Shown here: in pieces, positions 8,631-16,544 of the stretch
Layout of the letters: each line of letters starts with the position of its first letter
How positions within the stretch are numbered: position 1 is the stretch's first letter
DNA from: Rhodobacteraceae bacterium M385
Lineage (GTDB): Bacteria; Pseudomonadota; Alphaproteobacteria; Rhodobacterales; Rhodobacteraceae
Reading direction: 5' to 3'
Assembly (NCBI GenBank): GCA_025141835.1
Contig: CP081102.1
Span: forward strand, 930,001-994,000
DNA: 64,000 nt
The notes under the pieces: generated by a model
Databases searched by the model: none
Told to the model about the DNA's origin: nothing
Seen by the model: the letters and a program-made list of their open reading frames with translations, nothing else
Position numbers and translations under genes: made by a program

Positions 8631-9078
8631 GTTCGTGAGAGTGCGTGCGCCCGTGCCCGTAGGCGCCACCTTCTGGCGTGAAGGGCAGGGTCACGGGGGC
8701 GACGGTCGCGCCGAGGTGTTCGAGCATGTGGCCAATAACCGGATCAGCCTGGATCAACAGATGATCCGCCGCAATCTGGCAGGGGGTGTGCCGGTTGCCC
8801 ACGTGCCACGCAAGGCGCACCAAGTCCGGGCCGGTGATGCGAAAAAGCGCCTCGGACGCGGCGACGATTTCCACCATCGTCCCGTCGTCTAGTTCCAGCG
8901 CATCGCCATGATCCAGCGACGTGGTTTGGGGCAAGTCCACCAGAAACGGGCGGCCCTTGGCGGTGGTCAGCCGTTTGCGACGCAAGAACCGCTCGGCGTA
9001 ATCGAGTTCGCACAGCTCCGTCGGGTCGGCCCAATGGCCTCTGCGGTGCAGGGTTTGGGCGATGGGAAGGGATGTCAT
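8605..9078 (-). CDS. ureE: Urease nickel metallochaperone UreE
   Basis: A 157-residue nickel-binding chaperone that delivers Ni to UreG. The N-terminal half is the peptide-binding-like domain; the C-terminal half carries the metal-binding NRHTPCQI segment. The last 16 residues contain six histidines (ending HEHVATAHAH), the usual His-rich Ni reservoir. It lies between ureC (8-base gap) and ureF in the canonical order. Confidence 0.94.
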   Translation of the reverse strand: MTSLPIAQTLHRRGHWADPTELCELDYAERFLRRKRLTTAKGRPFLVDLPQTTSLDHGDALELDDGTMVEIVAASEALFRITGPDLVRLAWHVGNRHTPCQIAADHLLIQADPVIGHMLEHLGATVAPVTLPFTPEGGAYGHGRTHSHEHVATAHAH

Positions 9079-9086
9079 GGAGCCTC

Positions 9087-10796
9087 TCAGAATAGGAAGT
9101 AGCGTTGGGCCATCGGCAAAACCTCTGCCGGTTGGCAGGTAAGCAGTTCGCCGTCGGCGCGGACCTCGTAGGTTTCGGGATGCACCTCAATCTGGGGCAG
9201 GGCGTCGTTCAGGATCATGTCGGCTTTACCAATGTTGCGGGTGTTTTTCACCGCAATCGTCTGCTTGCTGAGGCCAAGGGTGTCCCGCAAACCATTTGCC
9301 TGCGCAGCCTCGGACACGAAGCTGACAGACGTATGCTGACGCGCCGAGCCAAAGGCCCCAAACATCTGCCGCGTGTAGACCGGTTGCGGCGTCGGGATAG
9401 AGGCGTTGGGGTCACCCATCTGCGCCACAACAATCGAGCCCGCCATCAGAACCATTTCCGGTTTCACCCCAAAGAACGCCGGGTCCCACAGCACCAGATC
9501 GGCCCGTTTGCCGATGCTGATATCGCCCAAAACGTGGCTTACGCCTTGGGCAATGGCGGGGTTAATCGTGTATTTCGCGATGTAGCGGCGCACCCGCAAG
9601 TTGTCATTCTCTCCGACCTCATCGGAAAGCCGCCCGCGCTGTTTCTTCATCTTGTCGGCGGTCTGCCAGGTGCGGATCAGAACCTCGCCCACACGACCCA
9701 TGGCCTGGCTGTCGGACGCGATGATCGAGAACGCGCCCAGATCGTGCAGGATATCTTCTGCCGCAATCGTTTCACGGCGAATGCGGCTTTCGGCGAAGGC
9801 GATGTCTTCCGGGATGGATTTGTCGAGGTGGTGGCACACCATCAGCATATCCAAATGCTCCTCCAACGTATTGGCTGTGAACGGCCGCGTGGGGTTGGTG
9901 GAGGACGGCAAGACATTGGCATCACCGCAAATCTTGATGATGTCCGGCGCATGGCCTCCGCCCGCGCCCTCTGTATGGAACGCGTGGATCGTGCGGCCCT
10001 TCATGGCGCCCACGGTATGTTCGACAAAGCCGGATTCGTTCAGCGTGTCGGTGTGGATCATAACCTGCACGTCCATGTCGTCGGCCACGGACAGGCAGCA
10101 ATCAATCGCGGCGGGCGTGGTGCCCCAATCCTCGTGTAGCTTCAGGGCACAGGCCCCGCCTTTCACCATCTCAACCAGCGCGTCGGGCTGGCTGGCATTG
10201 CCTTTGCCCGACAGGCCGATGTTCATCGGGATGCCATCAAAGCTCTGCAACATCCTCCCGATGTGCCAGGGGCCGGGGGTGCAGGTGGTGGCCAACGTGC
10301 CGTGGGCAGGTCCGGTGCCGCCGCCAAAGCAAGTGGTCACGCCTGAATGCAGGCTGTCTTCCATCTGCTGCGGGCAGATGAAGTGAATGTGGCTGTCCAT
10401 GCCGCCTGCCGTCAGAATACGCCCTTCGCCAGCAATCACCTCGGTGCCGGGGCCGACGATGATATCGACCCCCGATTGCGTATCGGGGTTGCCCGCTTTG
10501 CCGATGGCGTGGATCAACCCGTCTTTCAGCGCCACGTCGGCTTTGTAGATGCCTGAATGGTCCACGATCAGCGCGTTGGTGATTACGGTATCCACTGCGC
10601 CGCCCGCACGGGTGACTTGGGACTGGCCCATGCCATCGCGGATCACCTTGCCGCCGCCGAACTTCACTTCTTCGCCGTAGGTGGTCAGGTCGCGTTCAAC
10701 CTCGATAATCAGGTCGGTATCGGCAAGGCGCAGCTTGTCACCGGTCGTGGGGCCATACATAGCGGCATATTGCGCGCGGGGAATTTCTACGGGCAT
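9087..10796 (-). CDS. ureC: Urease alpha (catalytic) subunit
   Basis: The catalytic subunit (569 aa) hydrolysing urea to ammonia and carbamate in the cytoplasm at a dinickel site. Visible ligands are His136 and His138 in DSHIHF, the carbamylated Lys219 in ALKLHEDWG, the HTDTLNESGF segment, and the active-site lid CHHLDKSIPEDIAF. All match the Klebsiella enzyme with a two-residue offset. It is immediately downstream of ureB, with the start codon directly after its stop. Confidence 0.98.
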   Translation of the reverse strand: MPVEIPRAQYAAMYGPTTGDKLRLADTDLIIEVERDLTTYGEEVKFGGGKVIRDGMGQSQVTRAGGAVDTVITNALIVDHSGIYKADVALKDGLIHAIGKAGNPDTQSGVDIIVGPGTEVIAGEGRILTAGGMDSHIHFICPQQMEDSLHSGVTTCFGGGTGPAHGTLATTCTPGPWHIGRMLQSFDGIPMNIGLSGKGNASQPDALVEMVKGGACALKLHEDWGTTPAAIDCCLSVADDMDVQVMIHTDTLNESGFVEHTVGAMKGRTIHAFHTEGAGGGHAPDIIKICGDANVLPSSTNPTRPFTANTLEEHLDMLMVCHHLDKSIPEDIAFAESRIRRETIAAEDILHDLGAFSIIASDSQAMGRVGEVLIRTWQTADKMKKQRGRLSDEVGENDNLRVRRYIAKYTINPAIAQGVSHVLGDISIGKRADLVLWDPAFFGVKPEMVLMAGSIVVAQMGDPNASIPTPQPVYTRQMFGAFGSARQHTSVSFVSEAAQANGLRDTLGLSKQTIAVKNTRNIGKADMILNDALPQIEVHPETYEVRADGELLTCQPAEVLPMAQRYFLF

Positions 10797-11102
10797 TTAC
10801 AGCGCCCCCATGATCTGAGCGTTGAAACCATAGACGTGCCGACGTCCGCCAATGGGGATCAGATGCACCTCGCGGCGTTGGCCGGGCTCGAACCGCACGG
10901 CGGTGCCCGACGCAATATCGAGCCGCAACCCACGCGCCGCGTCACGGTCAAAATCCAACGCCGGGTTGGTTTCGGCAAAGTGGTAATGGCTACCGACCTG
11001 CACGGGGCGGTCGCCGGTATTGGCCACGACAAGCGTGACCGCTTCGGCTCCGGCGTTCAGGGTAATCGCCCCCTCGGCAGGAAGCAATTCGCCGGGGATC
11101 AT
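10797..11102 (-). CDS. ureB: Urease beta subunit
   Basis: The 101-residue beta subunit of the urease trimer. I chose the ATG at 11102 (MIPGELLPAEG), which matches the family start exactly; the frame is open 23 codons further upstream but that is the end of the neighbouring small gene. Core motifs are GDRPVQVGSHYHFAE and GRRHVYGFN. The start codon overlaps the stop of the small membrane-protein gene by ATGA. Confidence 0.96.
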   Translation of the reverse strand: MIPGELLPAEGAITLNAGAEAVTLVVANTGDRPVQVGSHYHFAETNPALDFDRDAARGLRLDIASGTAVRFEPGQRREVHLIPIGGRRHVYGFNAQIMGAL

Positions 11103-11269
11103 TTGCGGCACCAAGCGATGTAAGCCACCGCTGCCGCGCCAAGGAACAGCCCGCCCAGAAGTGGCATCCAAAACGGGTCGCCCGCGTGGTGATGAATAGC
11201 GCCAGTGCCATGGGCAGAGGCGGCGCTGGCAGCCAGAAGAAGGGGGAGGGCGGAAAGGACGGTTTTCAT
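11099..11269 (-). CDS. Small His-rich membrane protein embedded in the urease operon
   Basis: A 56-residue protein of unknown function. Its parts are an N-terminal signal-like helix (TVLSALPLLLAASAASA), a short periplasmic segment HGTGAIHHHAGDPFW with four histidines, and a C-terminal transmembrane helix. It starts at ATG 11269, 22 bases after the ureA stop, and its own stop overlaps the ureB start (ATGA), so it is translated with the structural subunits. A role in nickel or urea handling is only inference from position and histidines. Confidence 0.8.
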   Translation of the reverse strand: MKTVLSALPLLLAASAASAHGTGAIHHHAGDPFWMPLLGGLFLGAAAVAYIAWCRK

Positions 11270-11291
11270 GGTGAGGTCTCCTTGAGCGGGA

Positions 11292-11594
11292 TCAGCGAAT
11301 TGGGTTGTGAACGGTGACAAGCTTGGTGCCGTCGGGAAAAGTTGCCTCGACCTGCACGTCGTGGATCATCTCGGCGATGCCTTCCATGCATTGATCGCGG
11401 GTGATGACGTGGCCGCCGGCCTCCATCATATCTGCGACCGAGCGACCATCGCGGGCGCCTTCCACCACCGTATCGGTGATGAGTGCGATGGCTTCGGGGT
11501 GGTTCAGTTTCACCCCCCGCGCCAATCGCTTGCGGGCGACCTCTGCGGCCATGGCGATTAACAGTTTGTCTTTTTCCCGTGGCGTAAGTTGCAT
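11292..11594 (-). CDS. ureA: Urease gamma subunit
   Basis: The 100-residue gamma subunit. It begins MQLTPREKDKLLIAMAA and carries the family motifs LNHPEAIALI and EGARDGRSVADMM, with the C-terminal FPDGTKLVTVHNPI. Length and motifs are fully canonical. The gene starts three bases after the ureD stop. Confidence 0.97.
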   Translation of the reverse strand: MQLTPREKDKLLIAMAAEVARKRLARGVKLNHPEAIALITDTVVEGARDGRSVADMMEAGGHVITRDQCMEGIAEMIHDVQVEATFPDGTKLVTVHNPIR

Positions 11595-11597
11595 GGG

Positions 11598-12296
11598 CTA
11601 AAGCCTCCAAGACATGGGTAAAGTGTTGTTGTTCAGGCGCTCCAGCACGGGGATCAGCACGCGGCGCAACTCTAGGCTGTCGGCGGCGAGAAGCCGGATC
11701 ACCAGCAGATCTTCGGCCAAAAGGCTGGCGCCCGCAGTGGGGGGCAGGGCGGATTGAATTGCGGGGAAATGGGCGGCGGCATCAGGTGACACCATCACAA
11801 CGCTGGCCATGGCAGTGGCCCCTGCCGCCGTGGCAGGCCGTTGCAGAAGCGACGCAAAGTTGCCGCCGAGGTTCATGCCATCAATGTAAAGTGGTTGGCC
11901 TGCGCGGGTGATCGAGATCCGGTCTTGGAACCGCGCATCATGCAGGGCTTCGCCCATGGCGGTGCGGCCAAAGACAATCGGTTCCACCAGCAGAAGTTGC
12001 GCGTCTGCTTGAAGAGAGACCGTAAGCCTGCGGCGTAGATTGCAGCGTTCAAACAGGATTAATTCCTGCGGGAGCCAATTCAGGCGCCCCCCCGCTTGGA
12101 CGTCGAGTTCGGTGGTCAGCGTCCCGACCTCATCGCGTTGGGCGCGGTAGGCACGCTCTGCCGCTTGGGTCGTCAGGGTCAGGGTCGCACCCGGCTCGAC
12201 CGCGACGTTTAAACCAAACTGATCGCCCCCCGTGATGCCGCCCGCTGTGTTAACCATGACAACTTCGATGTCCGATGTCGGCGTGCGGGGGAACAC
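11598..12296 (-). CDS. ureD: Urease accessory protein UreD (start unresolved)
   Basis: UreD is the scaffold that binds apo-urease and recruits UreF/UreG. With the first usable start (GTG 12296) it has 232 residues, about 45 short of the family. The same frame continues upstream without a stop to about 12573 and encodes sequence that looks like the missing N-terminus (AAQPRALGSGTLSV, then LRQSGSTKLVF). It contains no in-frame ATG, GTG or TTG. A start near 12440 (ATC) or 12434 (CTG) would give about 280 residues, the normal length. The NTAGGITGGD motif confirms the family. Confidence 0.9.
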   Translation of the reverse strand: MFPRTPTSDIEVVMVNTAGGITGGDQFGLNVAVEPGATLTLTTQAAERAYRAQRDEVGTLTTELDVQAGGRLNWLPQELILFERCNLRRRLTVSLQADAQLLLVEPIVFGRTAMGEALHDARFQDRISITRAGQPLYIDGMNLGGNFASLLQRPATAAGATAMASVVMVSPDAAAHFPAIQSALPPTAGASLLAEDLLVIRLLAADSLELRRVLIPVLERLNNNTLPMSWRL

Positions 12297-12670
12297 CAGC
12301 TTCGTGGAGCCCGATTGACGGAGGTTCTTTAACCGCGTGCGCCCGCCCTTATCGGCGCAAACCGATAGCGTCCCGGACCCAAGGGCCCGAGGCTGCGCCG
12401 CATTGGCGGCGGCTGTAGGTATGGCGGTGTGCAGGGTGATCGGACGCTCCCGAGGGTTATCGTAACGGTCACTTTCTGAGCATAGGACGCCGTGTTCTTG
12501 CAGCGTGCATGGCCGGAATTGGCCCCGCTCGGCGGCGAGGGGCGCATTTTTGGGCGATGCATAGGAGATTGCCTAAAATTTGTGCGGCGCGAATACTGTC
12601 ATGCGCGTGACGTGATCCTGCGCGGGCGAGGTTCTTTGGGACGGGACGTTTGGCACGGGCCGGACGTGGC
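12297..12670. other. Region upstream of ureD with its apparent N-terminal coding extension
   Basis: About 145 bases next to ureD (12297-12440, minus strand) appear to encode its conserved N-terminus although no standard start codon exists. The remaining 230 bases up to the AraC gene hold no credible gene. A GGGAG sequence lies six bases before an ATC codon (minus strand, 12440), a possible ribosome site. Confidence 0.5.
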
Positions 12671-13507
12671 CTATCCGCCAATTTCAATCCGGCGCCATTC
12701 TGAAGGGGGTTTTCCTACAACTCGGCGGAAGTCCTTGCTAAAATGATAGGGGTCCGAGAACCCGCATTGCAGAGATATTTCATCAAGCGTCTGGTTCGTT
12801 TCCAGCATCAGCTTTTGGGCCATGGTTAGGCGCAGGCCCCGCAGGAACTCTCGGGGTGTCAGGCCGATGTGTTTTTGGAACAACCGCCGGATCTGCGCCG
12901 CACTTGCCCCTGCGGTTTCCTCTATCTCCGCTGCCGTCCAGGGGGCGCTGGGGTCTGCGCGCATGGCGGCCACGGCCCGGTCCAAACTGCGGGGGGATTG
13001 GCGCTTTGTCTCAATTCTCTTTTGTTCCACCATCAGCTCCAGCAGGGAAGAAACGGCGGTGTTCAGCTTTAGATCTGTGTCGATGGTTTGCGTGCGAAGG
13101 CCGCTAAATAGTTCATTGAACCAACGCACTAGGGAGTGACCTTCTTTGATTGCAAGGCGGGTTTCAGATTTTCCCATCACCCGTTCTCGCAGGGCTGCCA
13201 AGTTGCTCCCCTGCACCCGACACCACATCACGGACCACGGATCTTGTTCGGATGCGGCATGGGCATGGGGCCGATCACCGGGCATCCAAACCAACTGGCC
13301 GGGGGCAACCGTGATCTTGGTGCCGTCGATCGTGACGGTGCCCTTTCCCGACAGGCAGTAGATAATATCATCCCCCGGACAAAAGGCGCGTCGCACCGTG
13401 TCGCCTGCCGCTGCGTCAAGCCATCCGGCGCGCAGAACGGTGAACAGGTTCATGTCATGCGCACTACTGGGAACGTAGTAATGGCTTTCGTGAATTGTCG
13501 CGGTCAT
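12671..13507 (-). CDS. AraC-family regulator with cupin sensor domain
   Basis: A 278-residue regulator: an N-terminal cupin-like ligand domain (about residues 25-110, with FCPGDDIIYCLSGKG and GQLVWMPGDRPH) and two C-terminal HTH motifs (about residues 180-275, LDEISLQCGFSDPYHFSKDF). It is divergent from the PhyH/ABC/kinase operon and separated from it by about 140 bp, so it probably senses the imported compound or a catabolite and controls that operon. The effector is unknown. Confidence 0.92.
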   Translation of the reverse strand: MTATIHESHYYVPSSAHDMNLFTVLRAGWLDAAAGDTVRRAFCPGDDIIYCLSGKGTVTIDGTKITVAPGQLVWMPGDRPHAHAASEQDPWSVMWCRVQGSNLAALRERVMGKSETRLAIKEGHSLVRWFNELFSGLRTQTIDTDLKLNTAVSSLLELMVEQKRIETKRQSPRSLDRAVAAMRADPSAPWTAAEIEETAGASAAQIRRLFQKHIGLTPREFLRGLRLTMAQKLMLETNQTLDEISLQCGFSDPYHFSKDFRRVVGKPPSEWRRIEIGG

Positions 13508-13650
13508 GGAAAATATCTCATGCGCGTTTTATACATGAATTGGATGATTGTGTCCATGTTTTCGGCGCGAATCTGCACCTAGGGTTGAGGTGGGAAGAGG
13601 ATACTGCGCAAACATCGACAGATGGCGCAGAGATAGAATGGGAGGGCCCG

Positions 13651-14412
13651 ATGCTGGCACCGACAAAAGAAGAAATGCGCGCATATGAAGTCGATGGGTA
13701 CTTCATTCGCAAAGGGTTCCTGAACACCGATGAAGTGAGTGATTTCCGCGATTCCGCCCGGCAGCAGTTGGAAGAAGAAAACGCCGCCGGTGATGTCATG
13801 CAAAAGGGCGACAAGTCCGGCAAAACGACCCTCCTGAAGCTGTGGAACACGGCGGGCGATGACAAGTACGGTCTGCTGGCTCGCGACGAGCGTATGGTGC
13901 GCATGTCCGAGGCGCTGATTGGCTCGGACATTTACCTCTACAGCCACAAGATGACGATGAAGCAGCCCCGTGAAGGTGGCGCTTGGGAATGGCACCAAGA
14001 TTTCGGCTACTGGTATGAAAACGCGTGCCTTTCGCCTGAAATGCTATCGGTTTACGTGTCGCTTGATCCGGCCACGAAGGAAAACGGTTGCTTGCAAGTC
14101 CTGAAAGGCTCGCACGAGCTTGGGCGCTTGAACCATCTACGGGAAGACGGTCAGACCAACGTGCAGGCCGAGCATCTGGAAGCCGCGATTGAACGCTATG
14201 AGCGCATCTACGTAGAGATGGAGCCGGGCGACGCTTTGGTCTTCCACTGCAACCTGTTGCACCGCTCGGACGCCAATAACAGTGACACCTATCGCTGGGG
14301 TTACATCGTGTCCTACAATGCGGTTCACAACGCGCCGTTTGCGCGGATGCGGGACTACGGTAACTTTGAACAATTGAAGACGGTGCCCGCCGGAAGCTTC
14401 ATGGTCGCATGA
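13651..14412 (+). CDS. Phytanoyl-CoA dioxygenase (PhyH) family oxygenase
   Basis: A 253-residue Fe(II)/2-oxoglutarate dioxygenase. The iron triad is His115 and Asp117 in EWHQDFG and His204 in LLHRSD; Arg in TYRWGY is the likely 2-oxoglutarate anchor. The ATG at 13651 is chosen because GGGAGG lies just upstream and the MLAPTKEEMRAYEVDGYF opening is family-like. The frame upstream is open but belongs to the intergenic region. It is the first gene of the ABC/kinase operon, so it may oxidise the imported compound. Substrate unknown. Confidence 0.9.
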   Translation: MLAPTKEEMRAYEVDGYFIRKGFLNTDEVSDFRDSARQQLEEENAAGDVMQKGDKSGKTTLLKLWNTAGDDKYGLLARDERMVRMSEALIGSDIYLYSHKMTMKQPREGGAWEWHQDFGYWYENACLSPEMLSVYVSLDPATKENGCLQVLKGSHELGRLNHLREDGQTNVQAEHLEAAIERYERIYVEMEPGDALVFHCNLLHRSDANNSDTYRWGYIVSYNAVHNAPFARMRDYGNFEQLKTVPAGSFMVA

Positions 14413-14423
14413 TGGGGGGTGAC

Positions 14424-15467
14424 ATGAAAGCAAGCGCTCCCCCCGCCAGCCAACAACCACCCCGAGCTGCAAACGCTCGGGGGAACACCTCCTTTCTGCG
14501 CGCCGCCTTGGCGAAGAAAGAAACGGGGGTGTTTTTGGCGTTGCTGGTCATGTGCGTCGTTCTGTCGATCAGCAACGAATACTTCCTTTCGACGACGAAC
14601 TTATTGAACGTCGGGCGACAAATTTCGCTGCTGGGGATCATGGCCGTGGGGATGACCTTCGTGCTGGTCTCGGGCGAGATTGATCTGTCGATCGGCTCCA
14701 TCTACGCGCTTTGCGGCCTATCGACCGGTGCCTTGATTGTGATGGGGTGGACACTGTTTCCGGCCATCATGATGGGTCTGGCAATTGGCGCGGCCGCTGG
14801 TCTGGTGAACGGTCTGTTGTCCACCTATGGGCGCTTGCCGTCGCTGATTGCGACGCTTGGAATGATGTCCGTCATCCGAGGCTCTGCTCTTTTGATGACC
14901 GATGGACAGCCCGTGACGGTCAACGTGCGCCGTGGCGCGATGGAAAGCACCTATGATGCCTTTACGACCATGGGGCAGGGCTATCTGTTTGGCGTAGTGC
15001 CGATGCAGTTGGCCTTCTTCTTGCTGGTGGCCGTGCTTGGCTGGCTGTTGCTGTCGAAAACGGGTTTTGGCTTCCGGCTTTTTGCCGTTGGCGGCAGCAC
15101 CAAAGCCGCCCGCGTGTCGGGCATCCATGTGGAGACCACAAAAATCTGGTCCTTCATCATCATGGGCCTGTTGGCCGCTTTTGCGGGGATCTTGGCGATG
15201 GCGTTCTTGCCAAGCGGCCAGGCTGGCCGCACGGGCGTGGGGCTAGAGCTGGACGTGATCGCCGCCGTCGTCGTCGGCGGTGCATCTCTGTCGGGAGGGA
15301 CGGGGACAATCTTGGGCACGGTTCTGGGCGTGTTCATCATCGGCGTACTGCGAAACGGGCTGATCCTGTCTGGGGTCTCTCCGTTCATGCAGGAAGTGAT
15401 GATCGGACTAGTGATCATCATTGCGGTTGCAATCGACAAGTGGAGCAGCCGTCAGGGCCGGGCCTAG
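14424..15467 (+). CDS. ABC transporter permease, ribose/sugar class
   Basis: Inner-membrane permease of the RbsC/BPD_transp_2 family, about 347 residues with around ten hydrophobic segments and the family motif GEIDLSIGSIYAL near residue 90. I prefer the ATG at 14424 because GGGGGGTGAC precedes it; in-frame ATGs at 14409 and 14412 overlap the PhyH stop. The partners are the binding protein and ATPase just downstream. Confidence 0.93.
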   Translation: MKASAPPASQQPPRAANARGNTSFLRAALAKKETGVFLALLVMCVVLSISNEYFLSTTNLLNVGRQISLLGIMAVGMTFVLVSGEIDLSIGSIYALCGLSTGALIVMGWTLFPAIMMGLAIGAAAGLVNGLLSTYGRLPSLIATLGMMSVIRGSALLMTDGQPVTVNVRRGAMESTYDAFTTMGQGYLFGVVPMQLAFFLLVAVLGWLLLSKTGFGFRLFAVGGSTKAARVSGIHVETTKIWSFIIMGLLAAFAGILAMAFLPSGQAGRTGVGLELDVIAAVVVGGASLSGGTGTILGTVLGVFIIGVLRNGLILSGVSPFMQEVMIGLVIIIAVAIDKWSSRQGRA

Positions 15468-15507
15468 GAGGGGCCCGCCCATTCAGAATTCAAAGGGAGG
15501 ACTAACA

Positions 15508-16479
15508 ATGAAACTGTCTTGGACACTGGCAATGGTCGCCGCGGGCGCCATGGTGCCTGCCGCAAGTTTTGCGGAAGAAGTGACACTGGCCGACTTCGAT
15601 CTGGCGCAACGGATCGCGGACGGCATCGCTGCGGGCGATGATTTCGACATCTTGGTCTCATACCATGATGTCTCGAACGAATTCGCGCCGTTCATTCGGG
15701 AAGGCGTTGAGCGCGCCGATGCGGAAGAGGGCGTGAATGCTCGCATGGTCGGCCCCGTGGGTGCCGATGCGGACGCGCAGATCTCGGAAATTGAGACGCT
15801 GATCGGCCAGTACGACGCCTTGGCGATTTCTTCAGTCAGCACCGATGCCTTGTCGCCGCTGATTGACCGTTTGGTGGGCGAGGGTATTCCCGTTATCACT
15901 TACAACACCGATAACCCCGACAGCGCACGCTTGGTATTTGCGGGCCAAGATTTGGTTGAATCCGGCCGTGCGGCTGGCGCGTTGATGGGCGAAGTTTTGG
16001 GCGGCGAAGGCCGGGTTATCATCACAACGCTGGATGCGGCGGCGCAATGGTCGCTTGACCGTGAAGGCGGCGCGCGCGAAGCGCTGGCCGAGTTTGACGG
16101 CATCGAGGTTGTCCGCACCCTGAACACTGGCACCGACCCGCAGGAAATCTATTCGGCCATCGAGAACGCGATGCTGGCAGATCCTTCGATCACCGGTATC
16201 TTGTCGATGGAATGCTGCACCACACCTGCCGCAGGAGAATGGGTGGCCCGCAATGGCCGTGCCGGTGACGTTCAAATCGTGGGCTTTGACCTTCTGGACC
16301 AAACAGTGGAGCTGGTCGCCGATGGCGTGATCCAAGCCACCATTGACCAAGCCCCCGCCCGTCAGGGCTATGAGGCGGTCAACTTGCTGGTTCAGTTCCT
16401 GTCCGGCGAGGCGATTGATGACCTTGATACCGGTGTCGGCGTTTACACACCTGACAACATCTCGGAAATCCTGAACTAA
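15508..16479 (+). CDS. Periplasmic sugar-class substrate-binding protein
   Basis: A 323-residue type I periplasmic binding protein (RbsB-like fold). The signal peptide runs to about residue 23 (VPAASFAEE). Recognisable segments are EIETLIGQYDALAISSVS, EGIPVITYNTDNPDS and VQIVGFDLLDQTVELV. An AAGGGAGG ribosome site precedes the ATG. The gene sits between permease and ATPase and is followed by a perfect stem-loop, typical for binding proteins made in excess. Ligand unknown; RbsK- and RbsD-like genes downstream suggest a pentose or pentose-like compound. Confidence 0.93.
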   Translation: MKLSWTLAMVAAGAMVPAASFAEEVTLADFDLAQRIADGIAAGDDFDILVSYHDVSNEFAPFIREGVERADAEEGVNARMVGPVGADADAQISEIETLIGQYDALAISSVSTDALSPLIDRLVGEGIPVITYNTDNPDSARLVFAGQDLVESGRAAGALMGEVLGGEGRVIITTLDAAAQWSLDREGGAREALAEFDGIEVVRTLNTGTDPQEIYSAIENAMLADPSITGILSMECCTTPAAGEWVARNGRAGDVQIVGFDLLDQTVELVADGVIQATIDQAPARQGYEAVNLLVQFLSGEAIDDLDTGVGVYTPDNISEILN

Positions 16480-16488
16480 TTACACAAT

Positions 16489-16517
16489 GTGCTGCGCGGG
16501 GATTGCCTGCGCAGCAC
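16489..16517 (+). promoter_or_regulatory. Intercistronic stem-loop after the binding-protein gene
   Basis: GTGCTGCGC (16489-16497) and GCGCAGCAC (16509-16517) form a perfect 9-bp stem with an 11-nt loop, 9 bases after the binding-protein stop. Such hairpins commonly protect or partly terminate the upstream message so that the binding protein exceeds the membrane components. Confidence 0.6.
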
Positions 16518-16544
16518 TGCCTTGTTTTGCTGTCGGGGATGCTG

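Noticed and set aside
12469..12687. Minus-strand frame upstream of ureD as a separate gene
   Set aside because: Composition is Arg/Pro/Ala-rich and overlaps the AraC gene end; the neighbouring frame that continues UreD is the meaningful one.
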